Origin: JACJYE01 sp964432875
Lineage (GTDB): Bacteria > Bacteroidota > Bacteroidia > Chitinophagales > Saprospiraceae
Direction: 5' to 3'
DNA length: 64,000 nucleotides
NCBI GenBank assembly: GCA_964432875.1
Contig: CAYSPJ010000005.1
Coordinates: 1 to 64,000, forward strand
Part shown: piece after piece, positions 48,549 through 57,827 of the stretch
Layout of the letters: each line of letters begins with the position of its first letter
How positions within the stretch are numbered: the first letter of the stretch is position 1
Program-made: the position numbers and the translations under genes
Notes under the pieces: generated by a model
What the model was told of the DNA's origin: nothing
The model's input: the letters and a program-made list of their open reading frames with translations, nothing else
The model's database searches: none

Positions 48549-50051
48549 ATGAAAAGCAAAGAAGATCTGTTTAAGCTCATCCAGGCCATGTCGCGGTCAG
48601 AGAAGCGATACTTCACGCTCGATGCGCAAAAGGGCGGGCGTAAGCCCAATAAGTATCTGGAGCTGTTTCAAGCCATCAACGAGATGGAGGCCTACGAGGA
48701 AGATAAGCTCCGCAAAAAATTTGGCCGCAGCTTACCTTACGACAAGGGCTATCTCTATGATGCGCTCCTGCGTAGCTTGCGCGACTACCACGGCACCAAG
48801 TCCAGGGTGGCCAAGATCAAAGACTTCCTGCTCGATGCCAAGCTGCTCTATGAACGCGGTTTGTACGAGCAGAGCGAAGAGCGGCTGCAGCAGGCTCGCC
48901 AGCTGGCCAATGAACTGGATGACCAGCTGGCATTATTCCAAATTGGGCGGGAGTTGATCTACCACGCCTGGACGATGAAGAAGAAGGATTATGCAGCCAC
49001 CATCGAGGGTATCTTAACTGAAAATGCTCATTGTATTGCCAATATAGAAGAAGAACTGAAGTATCTGGCGCTGGCTTACCGGATACAAATCGCCAAAAAC
49101 AATCCCGAAATCACCCAGAACCAGGAAAAAATCGAGGAGCTATTCCCCGCGGAATGGTTTGGAGCAACGCAACAACCCCAATCGGCCCATGCCCGCCGGC
49201 GCTTCCTGCAAAGTGCCGCCTATTACCACGACCTGGTCGAAGACTTCGACCGGGCGAATGCCTATTATTTTGAGATGGTGGAATGGTGGGACGGCTACCC
49301 TGCCATTAAGGAGGAGGAATACGTGCGTTACCTGGCGGATGTTTTCAACCTGCTGCACGCTTCTTATTCCCAGAAAAAGTACCAGCAATTTGAGGATCTG
49401 CTACATAAAATCGAACAGGAGAGCCCCAGCAGCTACCACGATCAGCGCATGATTTTTAAGCAACTGACCAACTACAAGCTGTTGTATCATATCAACTTTG
49501 GCATACAGGAAGGGCATGAAGCCCTGGCACGGCAGGTGGAAGAAGGCATGGCGGCCTATAAGCTCAACCCGGTCAGCCAACTCATCATCGCTTTCAACCT
49601 CACGTTGTTATTTTTCATCCTCGGCAAGTTTGAGCTTTGCCAGCAATGGAGCGAAAAAGTGCTGCGCGACTACAACCGCAGCGTCAACAATCCGGGCTTC
49701 CGGCTAGGCGCCCACCTCCTCAGCCTATTGGCAGCTTTTGACAGCGAGGATATCGATGGCCTGGATTCGGCACTGCGTGCTATGCAGCGCGCCCTGAAAG
49801 CTTCCAGTAAGGAGGAGCGCGGCAGTTTCTTCGGCCTTGCTGCCCAATTTGTCAAACGGCTAGGCAATGCACCAGCGAAACAAGCGCCAGCTTTGCTCAA
49901 GGAATTTGAGGCCAGCATAAATACCCTGCGCACCCAGGCGGAGGAGAGCATCCCCTTGGGCTTGGATGAGCTAGCGCTGGCCTGGATAAAAAGCCGCCGT
50001 GAAGGCAAGCCAATGCGGGATATCGTCCGGCAGGCGGCAACGGGGGGGTAA
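48549..50051 (+). CDS. All-helical repeat protein of unknown function
   Basis: The 500-residue protein starts MKSKEDLFKLIQAMSRSEKR, a beginning I associate with conserved Bacteroidota proteins of unknown role. It is predicted to be entirely helical, with TPR-like pairs (for example EQSEERLQQARQLANELDDQ, FEDLLHKIEQE). No signal peptide, membrane helix or catalytic motif is visible, so a cytosolic scaffold role is most likely. It is single on the plus strand, and its upstream 1.3 kb is the hairpin-rich desert. The short spacing AAGGGGAAGAAATCGGAAGT before the ATG includes a purine-rich stretch. Confidence 0.7.
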   Translation: MKSKEDLFKLIQAMSRSEKRYFTLDAQKGGRKPNKYLELFQAINEMEAYEEDKLRKKFGRSLPYDKGYLYDALLRSLRDYHGTKSRVAKIKDFLLDAKLLYERGLYEQSEERLQQARQLANELDDQLALFQIGRELIYHAWTMKKKDYAATIEGILTENAHCIANIEEELKYLALAYRIQIAKNNPEITQNQEKIEELFPAEWFGATQQPQSAHARRRFLQSAAYYHDLVEDFDRANAYYFEMVEWWDGYPAIKEEEYVRYLADVFNLLHASYSQKKYQQFEDLLHKIEQESPSSYHDQRMIFKQLTNYKLLYHINFGIQEGHEALARQVEEGMAAYKLNPVSQLIIAFNLTLLFFILGKFELCQQWSEKVLRDYNRSVNNPGFRLGAHLLSLLAAFDSEDIDGLDSALRAMQRALKASSKEERGSFFGLAAQFVKRLGNAPAKQAPALLKEFEASINTLRTQAEESIPLGLDELALAWIKSRREGKPMRDIVRQAATGG

Positions 50052-50237
50052 TTGGCGGCAGGCAGTTGGAGTAGAGCGACATCCCGGCTGAACATAAAGG
50101 CAGCGGTAAGGCGGGATGTCGCTTCTGGTTCAAAAGGATAATCCAGCGGGCCTAATCAGGGGCCAATTCCCTTGGCTGGCAGGGAGCTTGGAAGAGGGCT
50201 TCAATTTCACTTGTTCTTGTCTTTCACCCCCACGGGC

Positions 50238-50825
50238 TCAAGCGGGCTTGTCTTTTTCTGGGCGAGGCAGCCCGACCAGTACGATATGGTCTCTTAAGCG
50301 CCGCATATAGACCGACTCTTTGTTCAGCTCGAAGAACTCGACGGAGGGCTTGTACTCCAGTTCTTCTTTTTCTCCGGGCTTCCTGACTTCCACTTCCGTA
50401 GCGCCGATGAAGCAGAGGGCGGCATTTTTGGAGTGGAAAGCCACGGACCATATCGTTTTTTCAAGAGACAATTTGATGATCCGGATTTTCCTGTCCTTTT
50501 CGATAACTTCCGACCTGAAGGCGACAGCTTCTCTCAAATCCATTGGGCTTTCTGCCTCTTCTTCCATTTTAGGTATGCGGGCGGCAGTTGCCACGTTGAT
50601 TTGGCCTTCGATCAGGCCGATGACGATGCCTCGGCTTTCCAGCAGCGCAAAAGGGATCGCTTTGCCATTGTCGATGAGGTAGAAAGTTTCCATCTCAGGT
50701 GAGATAGCAATTGTGTTCAGCATGGTAGAGGTTTTTAAGTTGGTGACGATCGGTTGCTCCTGTACAGGTGCCTGTGCCCGGGGCTGGGGGTGCAGGAGCA
50801 AACGTATTTTTTCGAAGATAGACAT
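50238..50825 (-). CDS. Hypothetical protein (195 aa)
   Basis: I do not recognise this soluble protein. Its N-terminus (MSIFEKIRLLLHPQPRAQAP) is an amphipathic helix plus Pro/Gln linker, which may attach it to a partner or membrane surface. Residues 35-190 are beta-rich with charged loops (FYLIDNGKAIPFALLESRGI; SLEKTIWSVAFHSKNAALCF). A second ATG at residue 35 (MLNTIAISPEM) is possible as start. It lies downstream of the 464-aa gene on the same strand but behind a terminator (50895-50920), so it is probably transcribed separately. Confidence 0.6.
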   Translation of the reverse strand: MSIFEKIRLLLHPQPRAQAPVQEQPIVTNLKTSTMLNTIAISPEMETFYLIDNGKAIPFALLESRGIVIGLIEGQINVATAARIPKMEEEAESPMDLREAVAFRSEVIEKDRKIRIIKLSLEKTIWSVAFHSKNAALCFIGATEVEVRKPGEKEELEYKPSVEFFELNKESVYMRRLRDHIVLVGLPRPEKDKPA

Positions 50826-50894
50826 AAGGCGGTGTATGCTTGTTGCTCAAAAGTAGGAAATATTATTGCTATTTCCTTCAGCAGGCGAAAAAAA

Positions 50895-50920
50895 AAGCCC
50901 GCAGCTCTGCTTGCGGGCTT
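50895..50920 (-). terminator. Intrinsic terminator after the 464-aa gene
   Basis: AAGCCCGCA (50895-50903), loop GCTCTGCT, TGCGGGCTT (50912-50920). On the minus strand it is followed by a run of T (complement of the A run at 50888-50896). It lies 55 bases past the stop codon. Confidence 0.8.
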
Positions 50921-50974
50921 TTCAGCTTGGATGGCCGGGTGCGAAGCATCTGGCGCAACAGCTTCCCTAAGCTT

Positions 50975-52369
50975 CTACTCTTCTTCCTTTTTGCGCTTGC
51001 GGCGCGTTTTGAACATCTCGACCACATCCTTTTCTTTGAGGAACCCAAAATCCTGGAAAGCGGTGGAGACGAACTTCTTGATGTCCTGATAATCCTTCCC
51101 GCGCTTGTCGGTATATTTCACCAGCAATTTTTTGACGTAGGCCAGTGAAATCTCCTTGAGGTTTTGGTTGAACTGCTGGTTGACGAAAATGGACATGTAA
51201 GCAGAGAAGAGTTTGGAGATGTCAAAGAACTCTGTATAGTCCTCCTCTTCCAGATGGTTGATGAACCGGGCGAAGTAATCGTAGATGGTTCGCCGCAGGC
51301 ACTCATTGATGGTGGATAAGCCCTCGAAGCCGCTGTAGAAAGCTTTGACGGCATTTTGAGCCTCTTCGGTCATATAACCTTTGCCGTGCACTTCATCCAT
51401 GAGGTTGTAGTAGCGAGTGAGCTTATCATTCAGGGTTTTGTCCAACAGGATTGAGACGCGGCGGTCGGCCAGAGGCGTCACATCCACCTGTGGGTTGAGG
51501 TGTAGCTCCAGGAGGTATTCCATGAATTTATCTTCGAATTCCGGCATAGACCGGCGCACCTCGTTGAAATGCTGAGACAGGTGCTTGCGGTTTTTCTCAT
51601 CCAGGTCGAAGAATGCGGCATAGATGATCATGATTTCGAGGTGTTCCTGGCTGCCTTTGAATTCCTCGTTTTCAATCAGTGCCTTCAGGTGAGGGATAAG
51701 GCTGTTGTTGTTAGAGCGGCGGCTAGCGCGATAAAGCAGGAAGCGCTTCAAGGCAGAATACAGCACTTTTAGCTCGGGGAGGCTTTCCGGGAATTCTGCC
51801 GACTGGTAATTGTCATTGACGAATTGGCGGAGGTAGCGCGCCAAAGCAGCACGGCGCTCTTCAACCCGGTAGTAACGCTCAATTTTCTGGCTTTGCAGGA
51901 AGTAGCGCACCTTTTTGTTTTCGATGCTATTGATGAGGTTGGTCACCCAAATATCGCTGCTCATGGCGAAGCCCATTTGGATAGACTGCCCGATGCGCTT
52001 GCGCAGGATGTCGAAGTTGGAAGAATTGCAGATGGCCAGGAGGACTGCTTTGAAGTGGTCTTGGGGGCGGGTATAAGTGCAATTTTCATCTATTTCCCCT
52101 CTCAGCACGGTATAGCCCAGTATTTTGGGCAGGTATAGGCCCTCGAACTCCGGCTCCAGCAAGATGCTTTCCAAAGCGGGCAACTGAAGCGGGTCTTTGT
52201 CAGCTACTTCCTCATACAAAAGGCCGATGAGGGGTTCAAATTCTTCTTTCAAAGCGATGTACATCTCTTCTTCCTCTTCCTCCAGATACTGTGCCAGCGC
52301 ATCCGAATCCTGAATTTCGGTAGCTAGTTCTTCTAGCCTGCTCAGGTATTTGTTGTCCAGTTCCTGCAT
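50975..52369 (-). CDS. Helical protein of unknown function (464 aa)
   Basis: I do not recognise this family. The 464-residue protein is predicted helical and strongly charged: an acidic N-terminal part (ALAQYLEEEEEEMYIALKEE), a central region with HFKAVLLAICNSSNFDILRK and KRFLLYRASRRSNNNS, and a very basic end (FKTRRKRKKEEE). No signal peptide or membrane helix is seen. Because of its basic tail, contact with nucleic acid or ribosomes is conceivable, and rpsP lies next upstream on the same strand (221-base gap with a terminator). This is speculation. Confidence 0.65.
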   Translation of the reverse strand: MQELDNKYLSRLEELATEIQDSDALAQYLEEEEEEMYIALKEEFEPLIGLLYEEVADKDPLQLPALESILLEPEFEGLYLPKILGYTVLRGEIDENCTYTRPQDHFKAVLLAICNSSNFDILRKRIGQSIQMGFAMSSDIWVTNLINSIENKKVRYFLQSQKIERYYRVEERRAALARYLRQFVNDNYQSAEFPESLPELKVLYSALKRFLLYRASRRSNNNSLIPHLKALIENEEFKGSQEHLEIMIIYAAFFDLDEKNRKHLSQHFNEVRRSMPEFEDKFMEYLLELHLNPQVDVTPLADRRVSILLDKTLNDKLTRYYNLMDEVHGKGYMTEEAQNAVKAFYSGFEGLSTINECLRRTIYDYFARFINHLEEEDYTEFFDISKLFSAYMSIFVNQQFNQNLKEISLAYVKKLLVKYTDKRGKDYQDIKKFVSTAFQDFGFLKEKDVVEMFKTRRKRKKEEE

Positions 52370-52530
52370 GATACAATCTTATTTTAAAGGCAAACCTGAT
52401 AGTGCAAATTAAGGCACTACCAGGTCTGCGTATATTGGAATTATTAGTATAGCCTAGTAAGGTGATGCAAATATAGCCTAATCGCCGGGAAAGTTCAAAG
52501 CATTCTCCAACTTAGTTCTCTAAAATTGTA

Positions 52531-52563
52531 AAAGGGATTGCCGCGGTTGGCGGCTATCCCTTT
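52531..52563 (-). terminator. Intrinsic terminator after rpsP
   Basis: AAAGGGAT (52531-52538) pairs with ATCCCTTT (52556-52563), and GCCG/CGGC extend the stem. On the minus strand TTTTACAATTTTAG follows. It lies 27 bases after the rpsP stop codon. Confidence 0.7.
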
Positions 52564-52590
52564 CACAGTTCCGATCCCCCTAAGCTGGGG

Positions 52591-53106
52591 CTATTCTTCC
52601 TCTTCCGTAGCTTCAGCGGCTTCTTCAACAGCTTCTACGGCTGCCGGAGCCTCAATTGTTTCGGCTACAGGAGCTACAACTGCTTGCTGCTTGGGCGGCG
52701 GGGTGCCGGCGACCATAGCATGGAAGGCGCGGGTTTCTTCCGCCGTCTTTTCGAAACGGGCAGTTGCTTTCGCATCTTTTTCTGCAATCCACTGCTGGTA
52801 TTTTTGCTCAGCTTCTTCCACGGTCAGCGCGCCTTTGCTCACGCCGCGGAGCAGGTGTTTCTTGTAAAATATGCCTTTGAAGCGGAGTATTGCCCGGACG
52901 GTATCCGTTGGTTGAGCCCCTTGAGCCAGCCAAGTGAAGGCTTTGTCGCGGTCAATCTCGATCGTTGCGGGCTTGGTCATGGGGTTGTAAGAGCCGATTT
53001 GCTCGATAAACCTGCCATCGCGCGGTGCCCGTGCATCCGCTACCACGATGTGGTAAAAAGGGCTTTTCTTGCGGCCCTTACGCTGTAAACGCATTTTAAC
53101 TGGCAT
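52591..53106 (-). CDS. rpsP: 30S ribosomal protein S16 with extended acidic tail
   Basis: Small-subunit protein S16, needed for 30S assembly. Residues 1-80 are the standard protein: MPVKMRLQRKGRKKSPFYHI, VVADARAPRDGRFIEQIGSY, ATIEIDRDKAFTWLAQGAQP, TDTVRAILRFKGI. Most S16 proteins end near residue 80-100; this one has 171, with a middle helix (EEAEQKYQQWIAEKDAKATA) and an Ala/Glu/Val-rich tail (AVEAVEEAAEATEEEE). Similar tails occur in other Bacteroidota. It is alone, without rimM-trmD-rplS. A TACCTTTG -7 element lies at 53177-53184 (minus), and a terminator follows. Confidence 0.96.
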   Translation of the reverse strand: MPVKMRLQRKGRKKSPFYHIVVADARAPRDGRFIEQIGSYNPMTKPATIEIDRDKAFTWLAQGAQPTDTVRAILRFKGIFYKKHLLRGVSKGALTVEEAEQKYQQWIAEKDAKATARFEKTAEETRAFHAMVAGTPPPKQQAVVAPVAETIEAPAAVEAVEEAAEATEEEE

Positions 53107-53516
53107 GTTAAAATTTTATATTTGGTGAAACCATACCCGCCTCCTTTGAAAATCAAGCGGCGGGTTTTTAACGGCGCAAAGGTAAGCTTTTCTGGGTTTT
53201 ATCCCAGCCTTTTACAAAAAAATCATCTTTCTTATCAAAAATGGCAGGTTCAGGCAGTAGATTGTGGGTAAGTTTGTGCAAAAAAATGCCCAATTGCCAA
53301 CTTTGGGCCCTTTTTTGCATTTTTTATATTATTTTTGATGACCATCAGATTTGAATCATGAATCTGTAGCGGAATAATAGCATCTTTGGCTGTCGGCCTC
53401 TACCGGGGAAGCCTTTTCCGCAGGGAAAGCCAGTAGGGTAGTAGTGTTAACCCCCGACAAACGATGGCTTAGGTCTTATTGCTTCCAAAATAAATTACCA
53501 ACTGCAACCATATGCT
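53107..53516. other. 410-bp divergent intergenic region with promoter elements
   Basis: It separates rpsP (minus) and the large T9SS protein (plus). TACCTTTG on the minus strand (53184-53177) probably belongs to the rpsP promoter, and TATTTTTG on the plus strand (53330-53337) may serve the protein at 53517, although it lies 180 bases upstream. No hidden gene was recognised in it. Confidence 0.4.
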
Positions 53517-56186
53517 ATGCGCTTCATCCTTTTCCTGATCAGCTCCTACCTCCTGTTTAGCGCCCCGGCGGCCGGGCCGCTCCGCCTGGCGCCGCCGCCG
53601 GGGGGGAGCAGTATCCGTACCGACAATAGTATAGGGGTTGAAGAGCTGGTGCAGGATATTTTTGTCAGGGGGGCTTGCATCAATATTTCCAATATCAATG
53701 CCATTGGGGACAAGCGCGGCATCGGATACTTTGAAAATGGCGGAGAAAGCATTGGGATGAGCCGGGGTATCATCCTTTCCACTGGCCCCAACGCCCATGC
53801 CGAGGGGCCCAATGACGTAACGGATAAAAGCGGCAACTTCTTCAACGATTCAGGCGATACTGATCTCAATCTGCTCGCCACTGGCGCGGTAAAAGACGCC
53901 GTCGGCATTTCTTTTGACTTCATGCCGCTGGATTCCATCGTCACCTTCCGCTACGTCTTTGCTTCTGAAGAATACTGTGAGTTTGTCGGCAGTATCTACA
54001 ATGACGTTTTCGGCTTCTTCATCCGCGGGCCGGGCATCAGCGGCCCCTTTCCCAATGGTGGTGCCAATGTAGCTCTCATCCCTGGTTCCAACGACTATGT
54101 GAGCATCAACTCCATCAATCATCTACAAAACAAGAGTTTTTATATCCATAACGAATTGCCCGCCGATGCCCAAACCTGCAACCTGGCTCAGTATCAGTCC
54201 AACTACCATCAGGAGGTCCAATACGACGGCTTCACCCGCGTACTCACCGCCGTATTGCGCCTAATCCCTTGCCAGACCTACCAGATCCGGCTGGTGGTGG
54301 CCGATGTAGGCGATAACTTTTATGACTCTGCTGTATTTCTGGAAGCCGAGAGCTTCAACCTGGGGGGAGAGGTGATCGTAGAGCCCCGCCCGGGGCGGTC
54401 ACCAGAAGAGCCTGCTTATGAGGGGTGTGAGGATAATTATTTCATCTTCAGGCGCAAGCCCGGCAGTAGCAATAGTTTCCCCCAGACGGTACACTTCAAT
54501 ATTTTGCCCCACAGCACCGCCGAGGAGGGGATTGATTATGCACCCCTGCCGCGCTCTATCACCATCCCTGCCAATGCTTCCTTAGCCCGCCTACCCATCC
54601 AGATTTTCAATGACGGCATAACTGAGCCCATTGAGCACATCAGCCTGGAGTTGGACTTCCCCTGCGGCTGTTATACGGATTCCACCCGCATGTACATTAG
54701 TGATAGCCCCATGCTCTTGGTCGATCTGCCAGATTTGGCCATCTGCGAAAACAGCAGCAATTTCCTCCGGCCACAGGTGCAGGGAGGCATAGCCGACTAT
54801 ACTTATGAATGGAGCGATGGCAGTACGGACGACCAACTGCTGGTTTCTCCTGGAGGCCCGGAGCTGTACTCCGTCACCGTGCACGATGCCTGCGGCAATA
54901 GCGCTATGGACAGCGCCCGCTTGTTTCTGGTAGCCCCTCCTACGGCAACCCTCAGTGGGCAGGCTGTTATTTGCGAAGGGGATACGGCGTTTTTCCCCTT
55001 AGTGCTCAGCGGCACTCCGCCCTGGCAGCTCAACTATAGCATTGATGGCCTGCCTCAGCCTCCGCTGGTAGATATCTGGAGCGCAGATTACGCCTTGGCG
55101 GCTAGTTTATCCGGCACTTATGAACTTGTAGCGGTCCGCGATGCGGCTTGCGAAGGCCTGGCACAGGGCAGCGCTGAGGTAGAAATACTGGCCATACAGG
55201 CCGCCGTCACGATTCAACACCCGGCCTGCTTTGGGGGCAGCGATGGCAGCATCAGGGTCAACCTGAGCGGTGGCACCCCGCCTTTTTCATATTATTGGGC
55301 CAATGGTTTTGGTGCCGAGCTTGATCTGAGCGGCCTGCCTGCCGGCCTTTACTATCTGGTGGTCAACGATGCGGCCGGCTGCCAAAAACAGTTGGCCATC
55401 GAGTTGAGCGCCCCGCTCCCTTTATCAGAGGTGAAGCCAGATTGTGAACGGCTTAGCGCCGGGGAATTGAAATTGGATATTAGTGGCGGCACGCCGCCCT
55501 ACCTCTACTCCATTGACGGCCAAAACTTCTACGGGGAGGATTTCCTCTACGGGCTTCCCGGCGGTGATGCTTATACCCTCACCATCCTGGATGCTGCTGG
55601 TTGTACTTATGAACAAGCCTTTATCATGCCGGTGGCTTATCAGCAGATTGTGGATTTCCCCCGGGTACAGGAATTTAAAATTGGGCGCCAGTACCGACTG
55701 GAGCCCCGGCTCAACATCCCCGAATCCCTGATTGCCAATCTGCGCTGGACTCCCGCGGCCGGCCTGAGCTGCGTGGACTGCCTCTACCCCGAAATCACCG
55801 CTTCTGAACCAATGGTTTACACTATTCGGATTACCGATATTTTCGGGTGCTCCAGCGAAGCAAGCACGGCCATCCGCATCAGCGACGAGGTAGATATCTA
55901 TATCCCCAATGCTTTTTCCCCGAATGGCGACCAGCACAACGACCGCTTCACCATCTATGCCAATACGCTGCAAGTTGGGCGTATTAAGCGGTTCCTGGTT
56001 TTTGACCGCTGGGGCGGGCTCTTGTACCAAAAAGACAACTTTCTGCCCAATGATGAAACCGCCGGCTGGGATGGCACTGCCCGGGGCAAGCTGCTCGACC
56101 CTGGCATCTACATATATATGGTGGAAGCAGTGCTTTTATCTGGCAAGGAGCAATTGGTCAGTGGCCAGGTGATGCTGCTTCGGTAA
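53517..56186 (+). CDS. Choice-of-anchor L protein with type B (gliding-associated) T9SS sorting domain
   Basis: An 889-residue cell-surface protein. Signal peptide (1-20), a choice-of-anchor L domain (about 38-290: YFENGGESIGMSRGIILSTG; FRYVFASEEYCEFVGSIYND), a Calx-beta-like module (about 310-385: PLPRSITIPANASLARLPIQ), Ig-like and SprB-type repeats (HPACFGGSDGSIRVNLSGGT; GLPAGLYYLVVNDAAGC), and a C-terminal gliding-motility-associated/type B sorting domain (FSPNGDQHNDRFTI; FDRWGGLLYQKDNF; PGIYIYMVEAVLLSGKE). Such proteins are exported by the T9SS and held on the surface. The next gene follows after 25 bases. Confidence 0.92.
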   Translation: MRFILFLISSYLLFSAPAAGPLRLAPPPGGSSIRTDNSIGVEELVQDIFVRGACINISNINAIGDKRGIGYFENGGESIGMSRGIILSTGPNAHAEGPNDVTDKSGNFFNDSGDTDLNLLATGAVKDAVGISFDFMPLDSIVTFRYVFASEEYCEFVGSIYNDVFGFFIRGPGISGPFPNGGANVALIPGSNDYVSINSINHLQNKSFYIHNELPADAQTCNLAQYQSNYHQEVQYDGFTRVLTAVLRLIPCQTYQIRLVVADVGDNFYDSAVFLEAESFNLGGEVIVEPRPGRSPEEPAYEGCEDNYFIFRRKPGSSNSFPQTVHFNILPHSTAEEGIDYAPLPRSITIPANASLARLPIQIFNDGITEPIEHISLELDFPCGCYTDSTRMYISDSPMLLVDLPDLAICENSSNFLRPQVQGGIADYTYEWSDGSTDDQLLVSPGGPELYSVTVHDACGNSAMDSARLFLVAPPTATLSGQAVICEGDTAFFPLVLSGTPPWQLNYSIDGLPQPPLVDIWSADYALAASLSGTYELVAVRDAACEGLAQGSAEVEILAIQAAVTIQHPACFGGSDGSIRVNLSGGTPPFSYYWANGFGAELDLSGLPAGLYYLVVNDAAGCQKQLAIELSAPLPLSEVKPDCERLSAGELKLDISGGTPPYLYSIDGQNFYGEDFLYGLPGGDAYTLTILDAAGCTYEQAFIMPVAYQQIVDFPRVQEFKIGRQYRLEPRLNIPESLIANLRWTPAAGLSCVDCLYPEITASEPMVYTIRITDIFGCSSEASTAIRISDEVDIYIPNAFSPNGDQHNDRFTIYANTLQVGRIKRFLVFDRWGGLLYQKDNFLPNDETAGWDGTARGKLLDPGIYIYMVEAVLLSGKEQLVSGQVMLLR

Positions 56187-56211
56187 CGCTTCATCAAAAC
56201 GGCAATCGAAT

Positions 56212-56619
56212 ATGGCCATTCGCGACATAGACAGCATTATCAAGCACCTGGAAGGCAATGCCGCCGATGAGCTTTCCTACCTCGAATCGGTGGGGGTTGA
56301 ATATTTCACCACCGAGCAGCTGCTGCGGCTGCGTGGGCAGTGGGAAGTGAAAAACCATCTCTTTTACTATTTCCAGCGTTTACTCCTGCGCATCGTAGCC
56401 TATTCGCCGGTTTGGATCGCGGGCTGGTTTTTACTGGAGTGGATCAAGTGGCATTTTCTGGCGCTGCTCTCGTTAGCATTATTTCCCCTTTCTTTTGTCG
56501 TCTTCTTTGCGGGCTTGGCTTTCATGCATACTTTTTTTAAAGGCAAAGGGCATCTCAGCCGCGTGGGGGAGATGATTGGTGAAGAATTGGAGCGGAGGAG
56601 AAAGAGGACTAAGCGCTGA
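56212..56619 (+). CDS. Small membrane protein (135 aa), unknown function
   Basis: A basic-ended protein with two neighbouring transmembrane helices (IVAYSPVWIAGWFLLEWIKW and ALLSLALFPLSFVVFFAGLA) flanked by a helical cytosolic head (about 1-50, IRDIDSIIKHLEGNAADELS) and a basic tail (ERRRKRTKR). I do not recognise the family. It starts 25 bases after the T9SS type B protein, so the two are probably in one transcript, and a role in surface-protein processing is conceivable, but nothing in the sequence shows it. Confidence 0.65.
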   Translation: MAIRDIDSIIKHLEGNAADELSYLESVGVEYFTTEQLLRLRGQWEVKNHLFYYFQRLLLRIVAYSPVWIAGWFLLEWIKWHFLALLSLALFPLSFVVFFAGLAFMHTFFKGKGHLSRVGEMIGEELERRRKRTKR

Positions 56620-56804
56620 CTTTTCACATCCGTTTTCCTAGGCCAAAACGGCACATAGGACCAGCGGGCTTTCAAAAGACAGATTTAAATCTTCACCCGA
56701 GATACAGGCAAAGCTGATTTTCTATAAATTTAATGCTAAAAGCTTGTTTAGGTTTTAAAAACAAGACCTGTACAAGCGTTAAGTTTTGTAAAAACCAGCT
56801 TTCA

Positions 56805-57710
56805 ATGATCAGGCATTTATCTTTCCTATTAGCGCTTTTAGGGCCCCAGCTTGCCGGAGCGCAAAAGTTGGATACTCTGAATATCCCTGGCGCTGCAGTA
56901 AGCTTTGAGCTAGCTTACATCCCGGCAGGCGAGCTGCTCCTGGAGGACGGCAGCGGAGGTTCGGCTGCGCTACAACTGAGCGCCTTCTGGATGGGGGTGC
57001 GCGAGCTCACCTACGACGAGTATGCGCTCTTTCAGCAAGGGGCCGTTATCAGGCAAGACGGGGAGGCTACCCAGGTAGATGCAGTGAGCGGGCCCTCCAC
57101 GCCCTATCTGGATTTTACCTATGGCATGGGTACCGCTGGGGGCTTTCCCGCTGTGAGCATGACGCAACAGGCCGCCTTGCGCTACTGCTATTGGCTATAC
57201 CAAAAGACGGGGCAGTTTTTCCGATTGCCTACGGAGGCAGAATGGGCTTATGCCTGCCAGGCTGGTCAGGATTGGCAGCCGGAAAGGTTGCGGGATTATG
57301 CCTGGCATGACGGCAATAGCATGGGCAAATACCATAAAACCGGTGAAAAGCACCCCAATCCCTGGGGGTTGTACGATATGCTGGGCAATGTGGCAGAATG
57401 GACCTTGGATGATTATCGGGAAGACTATCTGGCAGCTATCGGGGCCGTGATGGACAATCCCTGGCTCCGGCCGGAAAGGCGCCATTCGCGCACCGTCAAA
57501 GGCGGTTCGTTCGATAGCAGCGCAGCAGATTGCCATTGCATGGCCCGCCTCAAATCCCAGCCGCGCTGGCAGGCCCGCGACCCTCAAATACCTAAGAGCG
57601 TCTGGTGGAACACCGACTCGCCCTTCGTCGGCTTCCGCCTCCTGCGGCCGGTTCAGCAACCGGAAGCGGAAGAGGTAGAGGCTTTTTTCAGAGCAGCCAT
57701 CAGGGATTAG
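56805..57710 (+). CDS. SUMF1/FGE-family protein, probably non-catalytic
   Basis: An exported 301-residue protein of the formylglycine-generating-enzyme fold. Start chosen at 56805, giving a signal peptide (MIRHLSFLLALLGPQLAGAQ); the frame opens at 56733. Family features: FWMGVRELTYDEYALFQQG, FRLPTEAEWAYACQAG, NPWGLYDMLGNVAEW, VKGGSFDSSAADCHC, SPFVGFRLLRP. In real FGE the motif has Cys at the 4th position after GGS-x-x and at the ninth; here the first is Ser, while the second is Cys, so oxidation of a sulfatase Cys is unlikely. Gliding proteins GldJ/K use the same fold. The role is open; no sulfatase is nearby. Confidence 0.8.
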   Translation: MIRHLSFLLALLGPQLAGAQKLDTLNIPGAAVSFELAYIPAGELLLEDGSGGSAALQLSAFWMGVRELTYDEYALFQQGAVIRQDGEATQVDAVSGPSTPYLDFTYGMGTAGGFPAVSMTQQAALRYCYWLYQKTGQFFRLPTEAEWAYACQAGQDWQPERLRDYAWHDGNSMGKYHKTGEKHPNPWGLYDMLGNVAEWTLDDYREDYLAAIGAVMDNPWLRPERRHSRTVKGGSFDSSAADCHCMARLKSQPRWQARDPQIPKSVWWNTDSPFVGFRLLRPVQQPEAEEVEAFFRAAIRD

Positions 57711-57827
57711 CTGGGGAGAGGAGGCTTGGTGCCATTTCGATCGTGCAAATAAGCCGGCTTTCAAGGTCAAATAAACCCCAATGATTTTAGCACGGGCAAG
57801 CAATTTACTCATTCAATTCAAATAGGT

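Noticed and set aside
56805..57710. Active formylglycine-generating enzyme
   Set aside because: One of the two catalytic cysteines is Ser, and no sulfatase gene occurs in the window.
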